This document shows positions 34,660 to 43,511 of a stretch of 64,000 nucleotides of DNA, in pieces. Origin of the DNA: Sphingobacteriales bacterium 50-39 (GTDB lineage Bacteria > Bacteroidota > Bacteroidia > Chitinophagales > Chitinophagaceae); assembly GCA_001898505.1 (NCBI GenBank), contig MKTZ01000001.1, forward strand, positions 1,054,001 through 1,118,000. Direction: 5' to 3'. The position numbers were made by a program, and so were the translations under genes. Each line of letters starts with the position of its first letter. Position 1 is the stretch's first letter. The notes below the pieces were generated by a model. It was not told where the DNA came from, made no database searches, and worked only from the letters and a program-made list of their open reading frames with translations.

Positions 34660-35959
34660 TCATTCTCCGGGCTGGCCCGGGAAACCTCTATATTGGTCGT
34701 CCACATTCTTATTCCGGCTGTCGTTCAATTGTTTGTTGAGGTTGTGCGCGGCGCTGATGAGCGCAAGGTGCGTAAAGGCCTGGGGAAAATTCCCCAGGTG
34801 CTGGCCTTCGAAACCCAGCTGCCCAGACCGGGAGAGACATTCCACGTACCAGAAAGTGCAGGCCGAGAAAGTGCCTTCGTGGCTCGACAATCCGTCCGGG
34901 GAGGCCACCTCGGGATTGTAACGGTATACCAGGCTGTCCGTGACCAGCTCTTTTTCTATCCTGTCCAGGGTAGAGAGCCAGCGTGGGTCTTTAGGGCTGA
35001 TAAAACGGGTATCCCTTTCTTTTTTCCAGTTGTCATTTCTGGGAAAGGAGCGCAGCTCGGCGATCTTTATTGCCCTGTCCAGCGCCACCCAGCAGGCTGC
35101 ACGGGAACAAAGGAAATAGTTCTTACCACCACGCACTTCCCAAATACCATCATCCGGCTGGCGCCAGTGGTCTGCAAGCCAGTCCATCTGTTTTTCCAGG
35201 TCCTTCCAGAAGTCATAAGAGATGGGTTCTACATGCTTGTTGTACAGATAAACAGAGTCCATGAGCTCTCCATAGATATCCAGCTGCAATTGGCTGTAGG
35301 CGTCGTTGCCCACACGGACGGGGGAGGACTTCCTATAGCCTTCGAAATTATCCAGGTGTAACGATAGTCCCAGTTCCGTTGTCCAGTCCTTCCAATAGTT
35401 CACCGTGCGGAAAAGGCTTTGTGTTACGATGGCGCAGACATCCTGCTGGCCCTCCTGCCGCAGGGATGGATCATCGAGGATGAAGTCGGCTGTCTGACCG
35501 GAGGACAGCGTAAATTCGGCGATGACATCGCCACTCCGTATGCTAACGGGGATGTTGGAACGAAGGGAGAGTTTGAGGCCAGCTCTGCCCCTTGGCTCGA
35601 AGCATATCTCGTTGGGGCGTGTCCGGGTGACTTTATGAGCATTCTGCCCGTAATTGAATCGAGGGCTACAGCGAAGCTGGTAGATGACATCTCCCCGTAT
35701 GGCTGTGACCCTTCTTATCAGCTGGAAGGTAGAGCTGTTTGGTTTTCATCTCTTTGAATACGGGTTGGATGCAGAAATATCCTCCTTTGTCCTTATCGAG
35801 CAGGGCGGCGAATATGCTGGGGGAGTCAAAGCCGGGGAAACACATAAAGTCGATGGAACCATCCAGACCTGCCAGGGCCACTGTCTCCAGGTCACCTATG
35901 ATCCCATAGTTTTCAATTGGCTGATAATTTTTGCAAACTCTCGCCATCGATTCGATCAT
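34660..35959 (-). pseudogene. Decayed glycoside hydrolase family 15 gene
   Basis: Remains of a GH15 enzyme (glucoamylase/trehalase type, normally about 600 residues). The N-terminus is intact ([45 protein letters not shown]) in one frame down to about 35730. There a deletion joins it to [19 protein letters not shown] in another frame. A second deletion, in frame, near 35382 joins NYWKDW directly to ELGLSLHLDNFEGYR and removes the stretch that holds the family's WIRDA-type motif. The C-terminal part is recognisable up to FPQAFTHLALISAAHNL. About 430 codons remain, roughly 170 short of a full gene. No start codon exists in the second frame before 35403. Not expected to give an active enzyme. 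Confidence 0.85.
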
Positions 35960-36103
35960 GATTTTTTTATATATTTAATCAAAAGTTCTGCCATCGTCGG
36001 CTATTTGCACCTCATATACCCATAATCCTGTATTTTGTCCCCGATAACTTTTTTTTAACAATAGTCCTTATTATCCTTGTGCCGCAAAACCAAAAACCTT
36101 TCG

Positions 36104-38425
36104 ATGCGACTGAGTAGAGTATTTTTCCTATGTGTGTTTTTTTTACCTCTGTTAGTAACTGCGCAGACCCGGCATACCGTGAGCGGCACCATCCGGGATC
36201 AGAGCTCGGGAGAAACCTTGATCGGGGCCAGCGTCGTATTCCTGGAGAGCCCCAATGTCAGCGCCATCAGCAATTCCTATGGTTTTTATTCCATCAGCGC
36301 TATTCCAGGTTCCTATACGATGGTCGTGAGCTTTGCGGGGTATGGTAATGATACGGTGGCTGTTTATCTCCGGAAGGACACGTCGATATCCATTACGCTG
36401 GAGAATGTCGCGAAGCAATTACAGGAGGCAGTAGTGACAGCCGGGAGGAACAATAATGTCACCAAACCATTGATGGGGGTGCAGAAGCTGTCGATCAACG
36501 AGATCAAAGATCTGCCCGTGCTGTTTGGTGAAAAAGATATTTTAAAGACCCTGCAGCTATTGCCCGGGGTGCAGTCGGCAGGGGATGGCAACAGCGGGTT
36601 CTTTGTACGTGGCGGCAATACGGATCAGAACCTGATCCTGCTGGACGAGGCCACGGTATATAATCCCTCCCACCTGTTGGGTTTTTTCTCCACTTTCAAT
36701 TCGGATGCTATAAAGGATGTGACCTTATACAAAGGCGCCACGCCGGCGGAATATGGGGGGCGGCTGTCCTCTGTGCTGGATGTAAAGATGAATGACGGCA
36801 ATAATAAGGAGTATCATGCCAGCGGAGGCATCGGTCTTATCTCTTCCCGCCTGAATATCGAGGGGCCTATCGAAAAGGACAAGAGCTCGTTTATCGTCAG
36901 CGCCCGGAGGACCTATGCGGATGTGTTCCTGAAACTTTCCAAGGATTCCAATACCAATCAGAACAGCCTGTATTTTTATGATATCAATGCAAAGGCCAAC
37001 TATCGTCTGGGAGATAAGGACCGTATCTATTTTTCCGGCTATTTTGGAAAGGACAAGCTGGGATTCGGCAATACATTCGGCATCGACTATGGCAATGCCA
37101 CCGGCACGCTGCGATGGAACCACATTTTCAGCAGCCGGATGTTCTCCAATACCTCCCTTATTTATAGTAAGTATAATTATGATATTAAGATCAATTCGGG
37201 GAATAACAATATCGGCATAACCTCTTTTATAAAAGATTTGCATTTCAAGGAGGATCTGCAGTATTATGCCAATGCCAACAATAAGATCAATTTCGGGCTG
37301 GATGTGATCAATCATACTACATCACCCGGGGTCATTTCGGCATCATCGACATCCAGCTTCAATCCCCTGACGTTGCAGAGCAAGCATGCCCTGGAGAGCG
37401 CTGCTTATTTCTCCCATGATCTGACTGTGTCTTCGGCTATGAGCATCAACTATGGATTGAGGGCGGGCAGTTTTATGGTGATGGGCCCCGGAAGTTTTTA
37501 TACCTATGATAAGAATGGAAATGCTGTCGATACAGCTACTTATTCCAGCGGCAAGGTAGTGAAGAGCTATTTCAACCTGGAGCCGCGGTTTTCGATGAAC
37601 TACAAGCTGACCTCCAGCAGCTCGATCAAGCTGGCGTATACCCGGACCACGCAGAATCTCCATCTGTTGTCGAATTCCACATCTGCCAACCCCACCGATG
37701 TATGGATCCCCAGCAGCAACAATGTAAAGCCCGAGATCGCCGACCAGGTGTCTGCGGGGTATTACCGGAACTTTAAGGACAACCAGTATGAGTTCTCGTC
37801 GGAGGTCTATTATAGGGGGATGCAGAACCAGATAGATTACAAGAATGGGGCGCAGCTGATAGCCAATGAGAATGTCGAATCCCAGATCGTATTTGGGAAG
37901 GGGAGGGCCTATGGATGGGAGCTGTTTGTCAAAAAGAAGTATGGGAAGCTCAATGGCTGGGTCAGCTATACCTTGTCCCGGACCGAACGTCAGTTCACCG
38001 AGATCAATAGCGGACATTACTTCCCCGCCAACCAGGACAGGACGCATAATCTTTCTATTGTGGGCATTTATAAGATCAATAAAAAGTGGACAGTTTCTGC
38101 CGACTTTACTTATTACAGCGGGAATGCCGTCACCTGGCCCAGCGGCAAATACGAGGTCAATGGGCAGATCGCCTTTTTGTACACCGAGCGGAATGCATAC
38201 CGGATGCCTTCATACAACAGGCTGGATATAGGCGCCACGCTGCAGGGCAAAAAGACAAAGAAATTCGATAGCAACTGGAATTTTTCCATCTACAATCTAT
38301 ATGGAAGAGAGAACCCATACAGCATCACGTTCGAGCAGGATCCCGGCGACCCTTCGAAGACGCGGGCCCTTCAGTATGCGCTTTTCCGCTGGGTGCCTTC
38401 CATTACGTATAACTTTAAATTCTAA
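36104..38425 (+). CDS. TonB-dependent outer-membrane receptor
   Basis: A 773-residue receptor. After the signal peptide (to about residue 20, VTAQ) comes a carboxypeptidase regulatory-like domain (HTVSGTIRDQSSGETLIGA, about 22-105), then the plug (DLPVLFGEKDILKTLQLLPG, SGFFVRGGNTDQNLILLDE) and a 22-strand-type barrel ending in YNFKF. It has no STN domain, unlike its paralogue at 52471. It imports an unknown ligand using TonB energy. The ATG at 36104 is used because the preceding TTG at 36077 would add an unnatural leader. The DUF4249 gene starts 2 bp after its stop. Upstream, TATTTTG near 36033 may be the -7 box. Confidence 0.9.
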   Translation: MRLSRVFFLCVFFLPLLVTAQTRHTVSGTIRDQSSGETLIGASVVFLESPNVSAISNSYGFYSISAIPGSYTMVVSFAGYGNDTVAVYLRKDTSISITLENVAKQLQEAVVTAGRNNNVTKPLMGVQKLSINEIKDLPVLFGEKDILKTLQLLPGVQSAGDGNSGFFVRGGNTDQNLILLDEATVYNPSHLLGFFSTFNSDAIKDVTLYKGATPAEYGGRLSSVLDVKMNDGNNKEYHASGGIGLISSRLNIEGPIEKDKSSFIVSARRTYADVFLKLSKDSNTNQNSLYFYDINAKANYRLGDKDRIYFSGYFGKDKLGFGNTFGIDYGNATGTLRWNHIFSSRMFSNTSLIYSKYNYDIKINSGNNNIGITSFIKDLHFKEDLQYYANANNKINFGLDVINHTTSPGVISASSTSSFNPLTLQSKHALESAAYFSHDLTVSSAMSINYGLRAGSFMVMGPGSFYTYDKNGNAVDTATYSSGKVVKSYFNLEPRFSMNYKLTSSSSIKLAYTRTTQNLHLLSNSTSANPTDVWIPSSNNVKPEIADQVSAGYYRNFKDNQYEFSSEVYYRGMQNQIDYKNGAQLIANENVESQIVFGKGRAYGWELFVKKKYGKLNGWVSYTLSRTERQFTEINSGHYFPANQDRTHNLSIVGIYKINKKWTVSADFTYYSGNAVTWPSGKYEVNGQIAFLYTERNAYRMPSYNRLDIGATLQGKKTKKFDSNWNFSIYNLYGRENPYSITFEQDPGDPSKTRALQYALFRWVPSITYNFKF

Positions 38426-38427
38426 GC

Positions 38428-39222
38428 ATGAAACGAGTGATATTGGCGGGGGTATTGGCTATCGGTCTGTATGCCTGTCAGAAGACAGTACATCTCAATC
38501 TCAACAACGCTGCTCCGCAGATCGTCATCGAGGGGGAGGTCACCGATGATACCACGGCGCCTTATACGGTGCGGGTCCATCGGACGGTGTCCTTTTATTC
38601 CGAGAACAGCTTTCCTGCCGTCAGGGGGGCTTCCATCAGGATCAGCGATAATGAGGGGCATGTGGACAGCCTGGTGGAGTCGACCCCCGGGGTGTATACG
38701 ACGCAGACGTTGAAAGGCAAGCCAGGCAATACCTATACCTTGTCCGTCCTGTCGCAGGATACGCTGTATACGGCCGTCTCTACCATGCCGCAGCCTGTGA
38801 AGCTGGATTCTGTGACTTTCAATCACCGGACAGGGTTTGGCAGGAACACGATCTATGCCGTGCCTAATTTCCAGGACCCTGCCGGCATCGCCAACTACTA
38901 TCAGTTTGTCGAATATCTCAACGGAGTGTTGCTGAATAAGGACATATTCGTGTTTGACGACCGGTTGTCCGACGGAAGGTATATCACCCGCAGTCTGCGT
39001 AACGACAGTGCGTATCTGAAGGCTGGCGACTGGCTGGAAGTGAGGATGTATTGTATCGACAAGCCTGTATTCGACTACTTCAATGAGCTGGATCAATCCG
39101 CCGGCGGTGGGACGTTCAATACGACGGCGTCTCCGGCCAATCCTATCTCGAATATCAGTAATGGGGCGCTGGGATATTTCAGTGCGCATACTATCCGGAG
39201 TGTAAAAACCACCGTACATTAA
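38428..39222 (+). CDS. DUF4249 lipoprotein
   Basis: A 264-residue outer-membrane lipoprotein with a lipobox (AIGLYAC, Cys near residue 17). The DUF4249 family pattern follows: LNLNNAAPQIVIEGEVTDD, an Ig-like N-terminal part (YTVRVHRTVSFYS, FPAVRGASIRI) and a C-terminal part with NYYQFVEYLNG and SNGALGYFSAHTIRS. Such proteins are always encoded next to this TonB-receptor type and probably act as its surface partner, as SusD does for SusC, though without sequence similarity to SusD. Ligand unknown. Confidence 0.9.
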   Translation: MKRVILAGVLAIGLYACQKTVHLNLNNAAPQIVIEGEVTDDTTAPYTVRVHRTVSFYSENSFPAVRGASIRISDNEGHVDSLVESTPGVYTTQTLKGKPGNTYTLSVLSQDTLYTAVSTMPQPVKLDSVTFNHRTGFGRNTIYAVPNFQDPAGIANYYQFVEYLNGVLLNKDIFVFDDRLSDGRYITRSLRNDSAYLKAGDWLEVRMYCIDKPVFDYFNELDQSAGGGTFNTTASPANPISNISNGALGYFSAHTIRSVKTTVH

Positions 39223-39236
39223 GTATCATTGATATT

Positions 39237-40277
39237 ATGCCTCGTGTCAGCCGGCTATACAGAATATTATTTCACTGCTTTATATGGTCGGCATTGGTGT
39301 CGTGTGTGCTCCTTTTCGGACCCCGGAACCCAGAGCATCCGGTGCCATGGAGCACTACAGGGGTACTGTGGTCCGTGCTTCCCTGTATGGGATTGTTCTA
39401 TGCCCACGCTTACTGGCTGATGCCTTATTATCTGTTCCGGCGGCGGCGGGTAATATACTGGATGGTATTGATCCTGTTGGCCATCACTGTCGCCTTTCTC
39501 TCGGGAATGGCATTCTTTTTCAATAACCATGCGGCGGATCATTACTATCATCAGGCCGTGGTGAAGCGGATAGCGCCAGTGCTCCTGTTTATTTTGGCCA
39601 GCGCCTGCGTGGCGGCATTTGGGCAGAATGCCCGGCTGGAGAAGGAGCGGAAGGAAAAGGAGACCGAGCATTTACGGACCGAGCTGTCCTTTTTGAGGGG
39701 GCAGGTAAATCCGCATTTTATGCTGAATGTGCTCAACAGTATGGTTTTGATGGCCCGGAAGCGGTCCGAGCTGCTGGAACCTGCGTTGCTGGAGCTGGCG
39801 GAGTTGATGAATTATATGCTATACGACGCGGAAAATGAGAAGATAAGGCTGGAGGATGAGCTCAGGTACTTGCGGGTGTACATCGACCTGCAGATGCTGC
39901 GTTTTAAGGATGATGTAACCGTACAGTTCAATGTTCCCGCCTGTGTAGGCGATCAGCGTATCGAGCCCATGTTGCTGATACCGATGGTGGAAAATGCATT
40001 CAAGCATGGCATAGGGCTTGTGGAGACACCTATGATCTACATCGAGGTGAACATTACGGATGGGAATCTCCTTTCCGTGATCGTGAAGAATAAATATAGA
40101 TCCTCCCAGGAGTCGGAGGAGAATCGGCCTCCGGGCATTGGGCTGAGCAATCTGAAGAAACGGCTGGACCTTATTTATCCTGGTACACACCGACTGGAAA
40201 TGAGGAGGCAGTATATCAACGAAGACGTTCAGGTGGTAAACTGGTTTAGTATATCCTTAAATATACCACTGCAATGA
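39237..40277 (+). CDS. LytS-type sensor histidine kinase
   Basis: A 346-residue kinase with four membrane helices in residues 8-125, a short charged coiled segment (LEKERKEKETEHLR), and the His-kinase motif GQVNPHFMLNVLNSMVLM near residue 155. The ATPase boxes are LIPMVENAFKHGI and PPGIGLSNLKKRLDL. It follows the DUF4249 gene by 14 bp in the same direction, so it is probably in the TonB-receptor operon and may respond to its ligand. It overlaps the regulator gene by 4 bp. Confidence 0.88.
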   Translation: MPRVSRLYRILFHCFIWSALVSCVLLFGPRNPEHPVPWSTTGVLWSVLPCMGLFYAHAYWLMPYYLFRRRRVIYWMVLILLAITVAFLSGMAFFFNNHAADHYYHQAVVKRIAPVLLFILASACVAAFGQNARLEKERKEKETEHLRTELSFLRGQVNPHFMLNVLNSMVLMARKRSELLEPALLELAELMNYMLYDAENEKIRLEDELRYLRVYIDLQMLRFKDDVTVQFNVPACVGDQRIEPMLLIPMVENAFKHGIGLVETPMIYIEVNITDGNLLSVIVKNKYRSSQESEENRPPGIGLSNLKKRLDLIYPGTHRLEMRRQYINEDVQVVNWFSISLNIPLQ

Positions 40278-40975
40278 TACGATGCATCGCTGTCGACGAC
40301 GAGACGCCTGCGCTGGATATTTTGGAAGATAATATCAGCAGGGTGCCTTTTTTGCAACTGGTGAGGAAATGCAAGAATGCCTATCAGGCTATGGAGGCGT
40401 TGCAGCAGGAGCATATCGACCTGCTGTTCCTGGATATCGAGATGCCGGGCGTCAGCGGACTGCGGTTGTTAAAGGAATTGGCGGAAAAGCCCATGGTGAT
40501 CTTTATTACGGCCTACCGGAAGTATGCTGCGGACGGATATGATCTGGATGTGCTGGATTACCTGGTAAAGCCTGTGAGCTTCGAGCGATTCCAGCGGGCT
40601 GCGAACAAGGCGCTGGAGTACCATGAGCTGCGACAAAAAGAGAAAGCCTCTCCATTCCCCGGGTATATATTTGTACAAAGCGAGTACAAGCTGACAAAGG
40701 TGTTTGTGCATGAGATACTTTATATAGAAGGGCTGGGGAATTATATCAAACTCTATCTTACGGGGACGTCGCGGCCCATCCTCTCCAAGCTAAGCATGAA
40801 GGCCATCGGGGAGAAGCTGCCTGCGGGAAAGTATTCGCGGGTACACAAGTCCTTTATAGTAATGATGGACAAGATCAGCAGCGTGCATAACGACAGCATT
40901 ATGATCGGCGAGACGGAGATACCGTTGAGCAGGTTTTATCGCGATGAATTTTTCAAGCTCATACATAATGCCTAA
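40274..40975 (+). CDS. LytTR-family response regulator
   Basis: A 233-residue regulator: receiver domain with VDDETPAL, Asp in LLFLDIEMPGVSG, Lys in DYLVKPVSF; LytTR domain with YIEGLGNYIKLYL, LPAGKYSRVHKSFIVM and IPLSRFYRDEF. Coupled to the kinase by an ATGA overlap. It is the last gene of the receptor/DUF4249/kinase/regulator operon; a repeat hairpin follows its stop by 9 bp and could end transcription. Confidence 0.9.
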   Translation: MIRCIAVDDETPALDILEDNISRVPFLQLVRKCKNAYQAMEALQQEHIDLLFLDIEMPGVSGLRLLKELAEKPMVIFITAYRKYAADGYDLDVLDYLVKPVSFERFQRAANKALEYHELRQKEKASPFPGYIFVQSEYKLTKVFVHEILYIEGLGNYIKLYLTGTSRPILSKLSMKAIGEKLPAGKYSRVHKSFIVMMDKISSVHNDSIMIGETEIPLSRFYRDEFFKLIHNA

Positions 40976-40984
40976 ATTCATGCG

Positions 40985-41024
40985 GACGGACCGCAGGTTC
41001 GTCGGCCGATAGGCCAGACATTAG
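40985..41024 (+). repeat. Double-hairpin repeat before the GH20 gene
   Basis: GACGGACC/GGTTCGTC (GCA loop, one G-T pair, 40985-41003), then GGCC/GGCC around GATA (41004-41015), then AGACATTAGC. Same orientation as the copy at 11607. One frame reads a short GP...GQTLA peptide that ends in a stop. It separates the LytTR operon from the GH20 gene. Confidence 0.65.
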
Positions 41025-41042
41025 CGTAATTAAACGATTGTT

Positions 41043-42872
41043 ATGAAGGTCTTTTCTTTTGTTGTTTTAGCTTTTCTTTTTAGCAATGTATATGCGGGGC
41101 CTATCAAGCTGCTCCCACAGCCCGTGTCCGTAACGGAAAAGCCAGGTAAATTTGTCTTTGATGGTGGCGTGCGGGTGCGTGTGTCCGATGCTTCTCTGCA
41201 GCCCGCGGCGGACTGGTTCACGGGGCAGCTGGGCGCGCTGGGACAGGGTAAGAAACCAGTGGTGCTGGAACTGATGAAGGACCGGAATCTGCTGGGTAAG
41301 GAAGGGTATGCGCTGACTGTGACCCCTTCGGAGGTGAGGATAAAAGCCAATGAGGCAGGGGGTGCATTTTACGGTCTGCAAACATTGCTGCAGCTGATGT
41401 CCCCGGATGGGGATGCCGGTGGCAAATGGACCCCTTGTGTGGAGATCACTGACTACCCGAGATTTGGCTGGAGGGGGCTGATGCTGGATGTGAGCCGTCA
41501 TTTCTTTACAAAGCAGGAAGTGGAGAAGTACATCGATGAGATGGTGCGTTATAAGTTCAATACGCTGCATCTGCATCTGAGCGATGATCAGGGATGGCGT
41601 CTGCAGATCAAGGGCCTGCCGATGCTGACAAAGACTGGAGCGTGGAGAGTGGCCCGTACGGGCAGATGGGGTGAATTCATGCCTGCGCTGGCTGACGAAC
41701 CGGCTACGGAAGGCGGTTTTTATACCCAGGACGATATGCGGGAGATCATTGAATATGCCCGGAAGCGCTTTGTCACTATACTACCGGAAATAGACATACC
41801 GGCACATAGCCTGGCGTTGATAGCATCCTATCCCAATCTGTCCTGTACACAGCTGAACTACCCTGTGAATGCCGGGTTTCGTAATCCTACGCGGGATGAC
41901 AATGCCCTTTGTATCGGGAATGATTCTGTGTTCGATGTACTGGATAAGATATTTACGGAGCTGGCGGCCCTTTTCCCCAGCGAGTATATTCATATCGGCG
42001 GGGACGAGGCGTACAAGGGTTTTTGGGCCACTTGTCCGAAATGCAAGCGGAGGATGGAGCAGGAGCATTTGAATAATGTGGACGAGCTGCAGAGCTATTT
42101 TGTCAAACGGATGGAAAAGATGCTGAAGGCCAAGGGTAAGAAGCTGATAGGGTGGGATGAGATACTGGAAGGGGGATTGGCGCCCGAGGCAACGGTGATG
42201 AGCTGGAGGGGTATGAAGGGAGGGATAACCGCGGCGCGGATGAATCATCAGGTGGTGATGACGCCCTGGGATTTTTGCTACCTGGACCTTTACCAGGGCG
42301 AGTCGTCGGCGGAGCCACCTACCTATGGGATCTGTCGCTTGAAGGATTCGTATACTTATGATCCTGTACCCGACAGCGTGGATGAGAAATTCATTTTAGG
42401 AGGGCAGGGGAATCTCTGGACTGAGAGTGTCGCTAACTTCCGGCACGTGGAATACATGACCTGGCCCAGGGGGCTGGCATTGGCCGAAGTGTATTGGAGT
42501 CCCAAGTCTGCGCGTAACTGGGACAATTTTACCAGCAGGATGGAGACCGAGTTCAGGCGGATGGATGCGGCGGATATAAAATATGCACGGAGCGTTTATA
42601 ATGCGATATTGATACCCAAGCGTACGCAAGACAGGGACTTTGCCATCACTATGACAACGGAGGTAAGTGGGCTGGATATTTATTATACGTTCGATCAGAC
42701 CAATCCGGACAAACATTATCCTAAATACGACGGTGAGCCTGTCAGGTTCCCGATGGGGGCCACACAGATCAATGTTATTACTTACAGAGATGGGAAGCCC
42801 ATCGGCGCGCAGGTGAATGTGAAGAAAGAGGATCTGGCTAAGCGGGTTAATGAAGCTCACCACGTGTACTAA
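41043..42872 (+). CDS. Beta-N-acetylhexosaminidase, GH20
   Basis: A 609-residue exported exoglycosidase. Signal peptide to about residue 19 (NVYAG); an N-terminal GH20b domain (LLPQPVSVTEKPGKFVF to about 130); the GH20 barrel beginning DYPRFGWRGLMLDVSRHFF, with HLHLSDDQGWR and the catalytic Asp-Glu pair in HIGGDEAYKGFW near residue 322; and a C-terminal domain (about 520-600) like those of other hexosaminidases (YYTFDQTNPDKHYPKY). It removes terminal GlcNAc or GalNAc from chitin oligomers or glycans in the periplasm, by substrate-assisted catalysis. It stands apart from the preceding operon by a repeat hairpin. Confidence 0.94.
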   Translation: MKVFSFVVLAFLFSNVYAGPIKLLPQPVSVTEKPGKFVFDGGVRVRVSDASLQPAADWFTGQLGALGQGKKPVVLELMKDRNLLGKEGYALTVTPSEVRIKANEAGGAFYGLQTLLQLMSPDGDAGGKWTPCVEITDYPRFGWRGLMLDVSRHFFTKQEVEKYIDEMVRYKFNTLHLHLSDDQGWRLQIKGLPMLTKTGAWRVARTGRWGEFMPALADEPATEGGFYTQDDMREIIEYARKRFVTILPEIDIPAHSLALIASYPNLSCTQLNYPVNAGFRNPTRDDNALCIGNDSVFDVLDKIFTELAALFPSEYIHIGGDEAYKGFWATCPKCKRRMEQEHLNNVDELQSYFVKRMEKMLKAKGKKLIGWDEILEGGLAPEATVMSWRGMKGGITAARMNHQVVMTPWDFCYLDLYQGESSAEPPTYGICRLKDSYTYDPVPDSVDEKFILGGQGNLWTESVANFRHVEYMTWPRGLALAEVYWSPKSARNWDNFTSRMETEFRRMDAADIKYARSVYNAILIPKRTQDRDFAITMTTEVSGLDIYYTFDQTNPDKHYPKYDGEPVRFPMGATQINVITYRDGKPIGAQVNVKKEDLAKRVNEAHHVY

Positions 42873-42897
42873 CGTTCCACGGACGCTAATGTCGGGC

Positions 42898-43380
42898 TTA
42901 CGTCCATGCGCCCAGGAGCCGCCGGGTGAGGATGATCTCGGCCATGTGGTAGCTGTTGTGATCGGCGATGACGAGGGCTTCGCGGAAGAGGCTTTGGCCG
43001 TCGCCATAAGGGAAGGGTTTATAAATGTCTTCGCCTGCCTGGTGCAGAAGGGCGATAAAGGTCTTTCTATCGGACGCTATTTGCTGTATTGATTTTTTCA
43101 GCGCGTGCTCATTGGGTGGCGCAGGGTGCTTTGGCCAGTATTCATCGGGCCATTGGGGGCTTTTGTGGCCGGGGCCTTTCGAGAATTCCAGGATATCCCA
43201 CTGTGTGATACGAATATGTTCTATCAGTTGCCAGATACTATAGGCGGATCCATCCGGGACCCGGCCTAACAAAGGGGCGGGTAATCCTTTTACCGCCTTG
43301 TCGAAAGGGACGTGGGCGTTGCCTTCGTCCAAAAGAAATTCCAGCTCGCGGATAATGAATGAGGTGCTATGTTGCTCCAT
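42898..43380 (-). CDS. DinB-family protein
   Basis: A 160-residue cytoplasmic four-helix-bundle protein of the DinB/YfiT superfamily. The three putative metal-ligand His are seen in LIEHIRITQWDIL and in ADHNSYHMAEI near the C-terminus. Such proteins bind a divalent metal; some are thiol-dependent transferases, most are uncharacterised. The ATG at 43380 is preferred because the helical core starts straight after it; the frame runs on to 43464. It converges with the GH20 gene and diverges from the GH36 gene. Confidence 0.8.
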   Translation of the reverse strand: MEQHSTSFIIRELEFLLDEGNAHVPFDKAVKGLPAPLLGRVPDGSAYSIWQLIEHIRITQWDILEFSKGPGHKSPQWPDEYWPKHPAPPNEHALKKSIQQIASDRKTFIALLHQAGEDIYKPFPYGDGQSLFREALVIADHNSYHMAEIILTRRLLGAWT

Positions 43381-43511
43381 GGTCGAAGCTATCTCCAAAA
43401 CTGTGCCATGGGCGCTACGGGGCATTATCCTATGATTATCCATTTTTTTTGGAGAATTATCCATTTTGGAAGGGCCTCTTTTCGATAATTTTATCCCCTA
43501 ATCATCTAAAA

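Noticed and set aside
35424-35690. Minus-strand 88-codon frame within the GH15 region
   Set aside because: The GH15 sequence over this span reads in a different minus-strand frame (QLIRRV through RSNIPVSI), so this frame is a shadow.
42873-42900. GCTAATGTCGGG between GH20 and DinB genes as a further repeat copy
   Set aside because: Only the ACATTAGC-type end is shared; the two hairpins are missing, and GGACG/CGTCC with a long loop is too weak to count.
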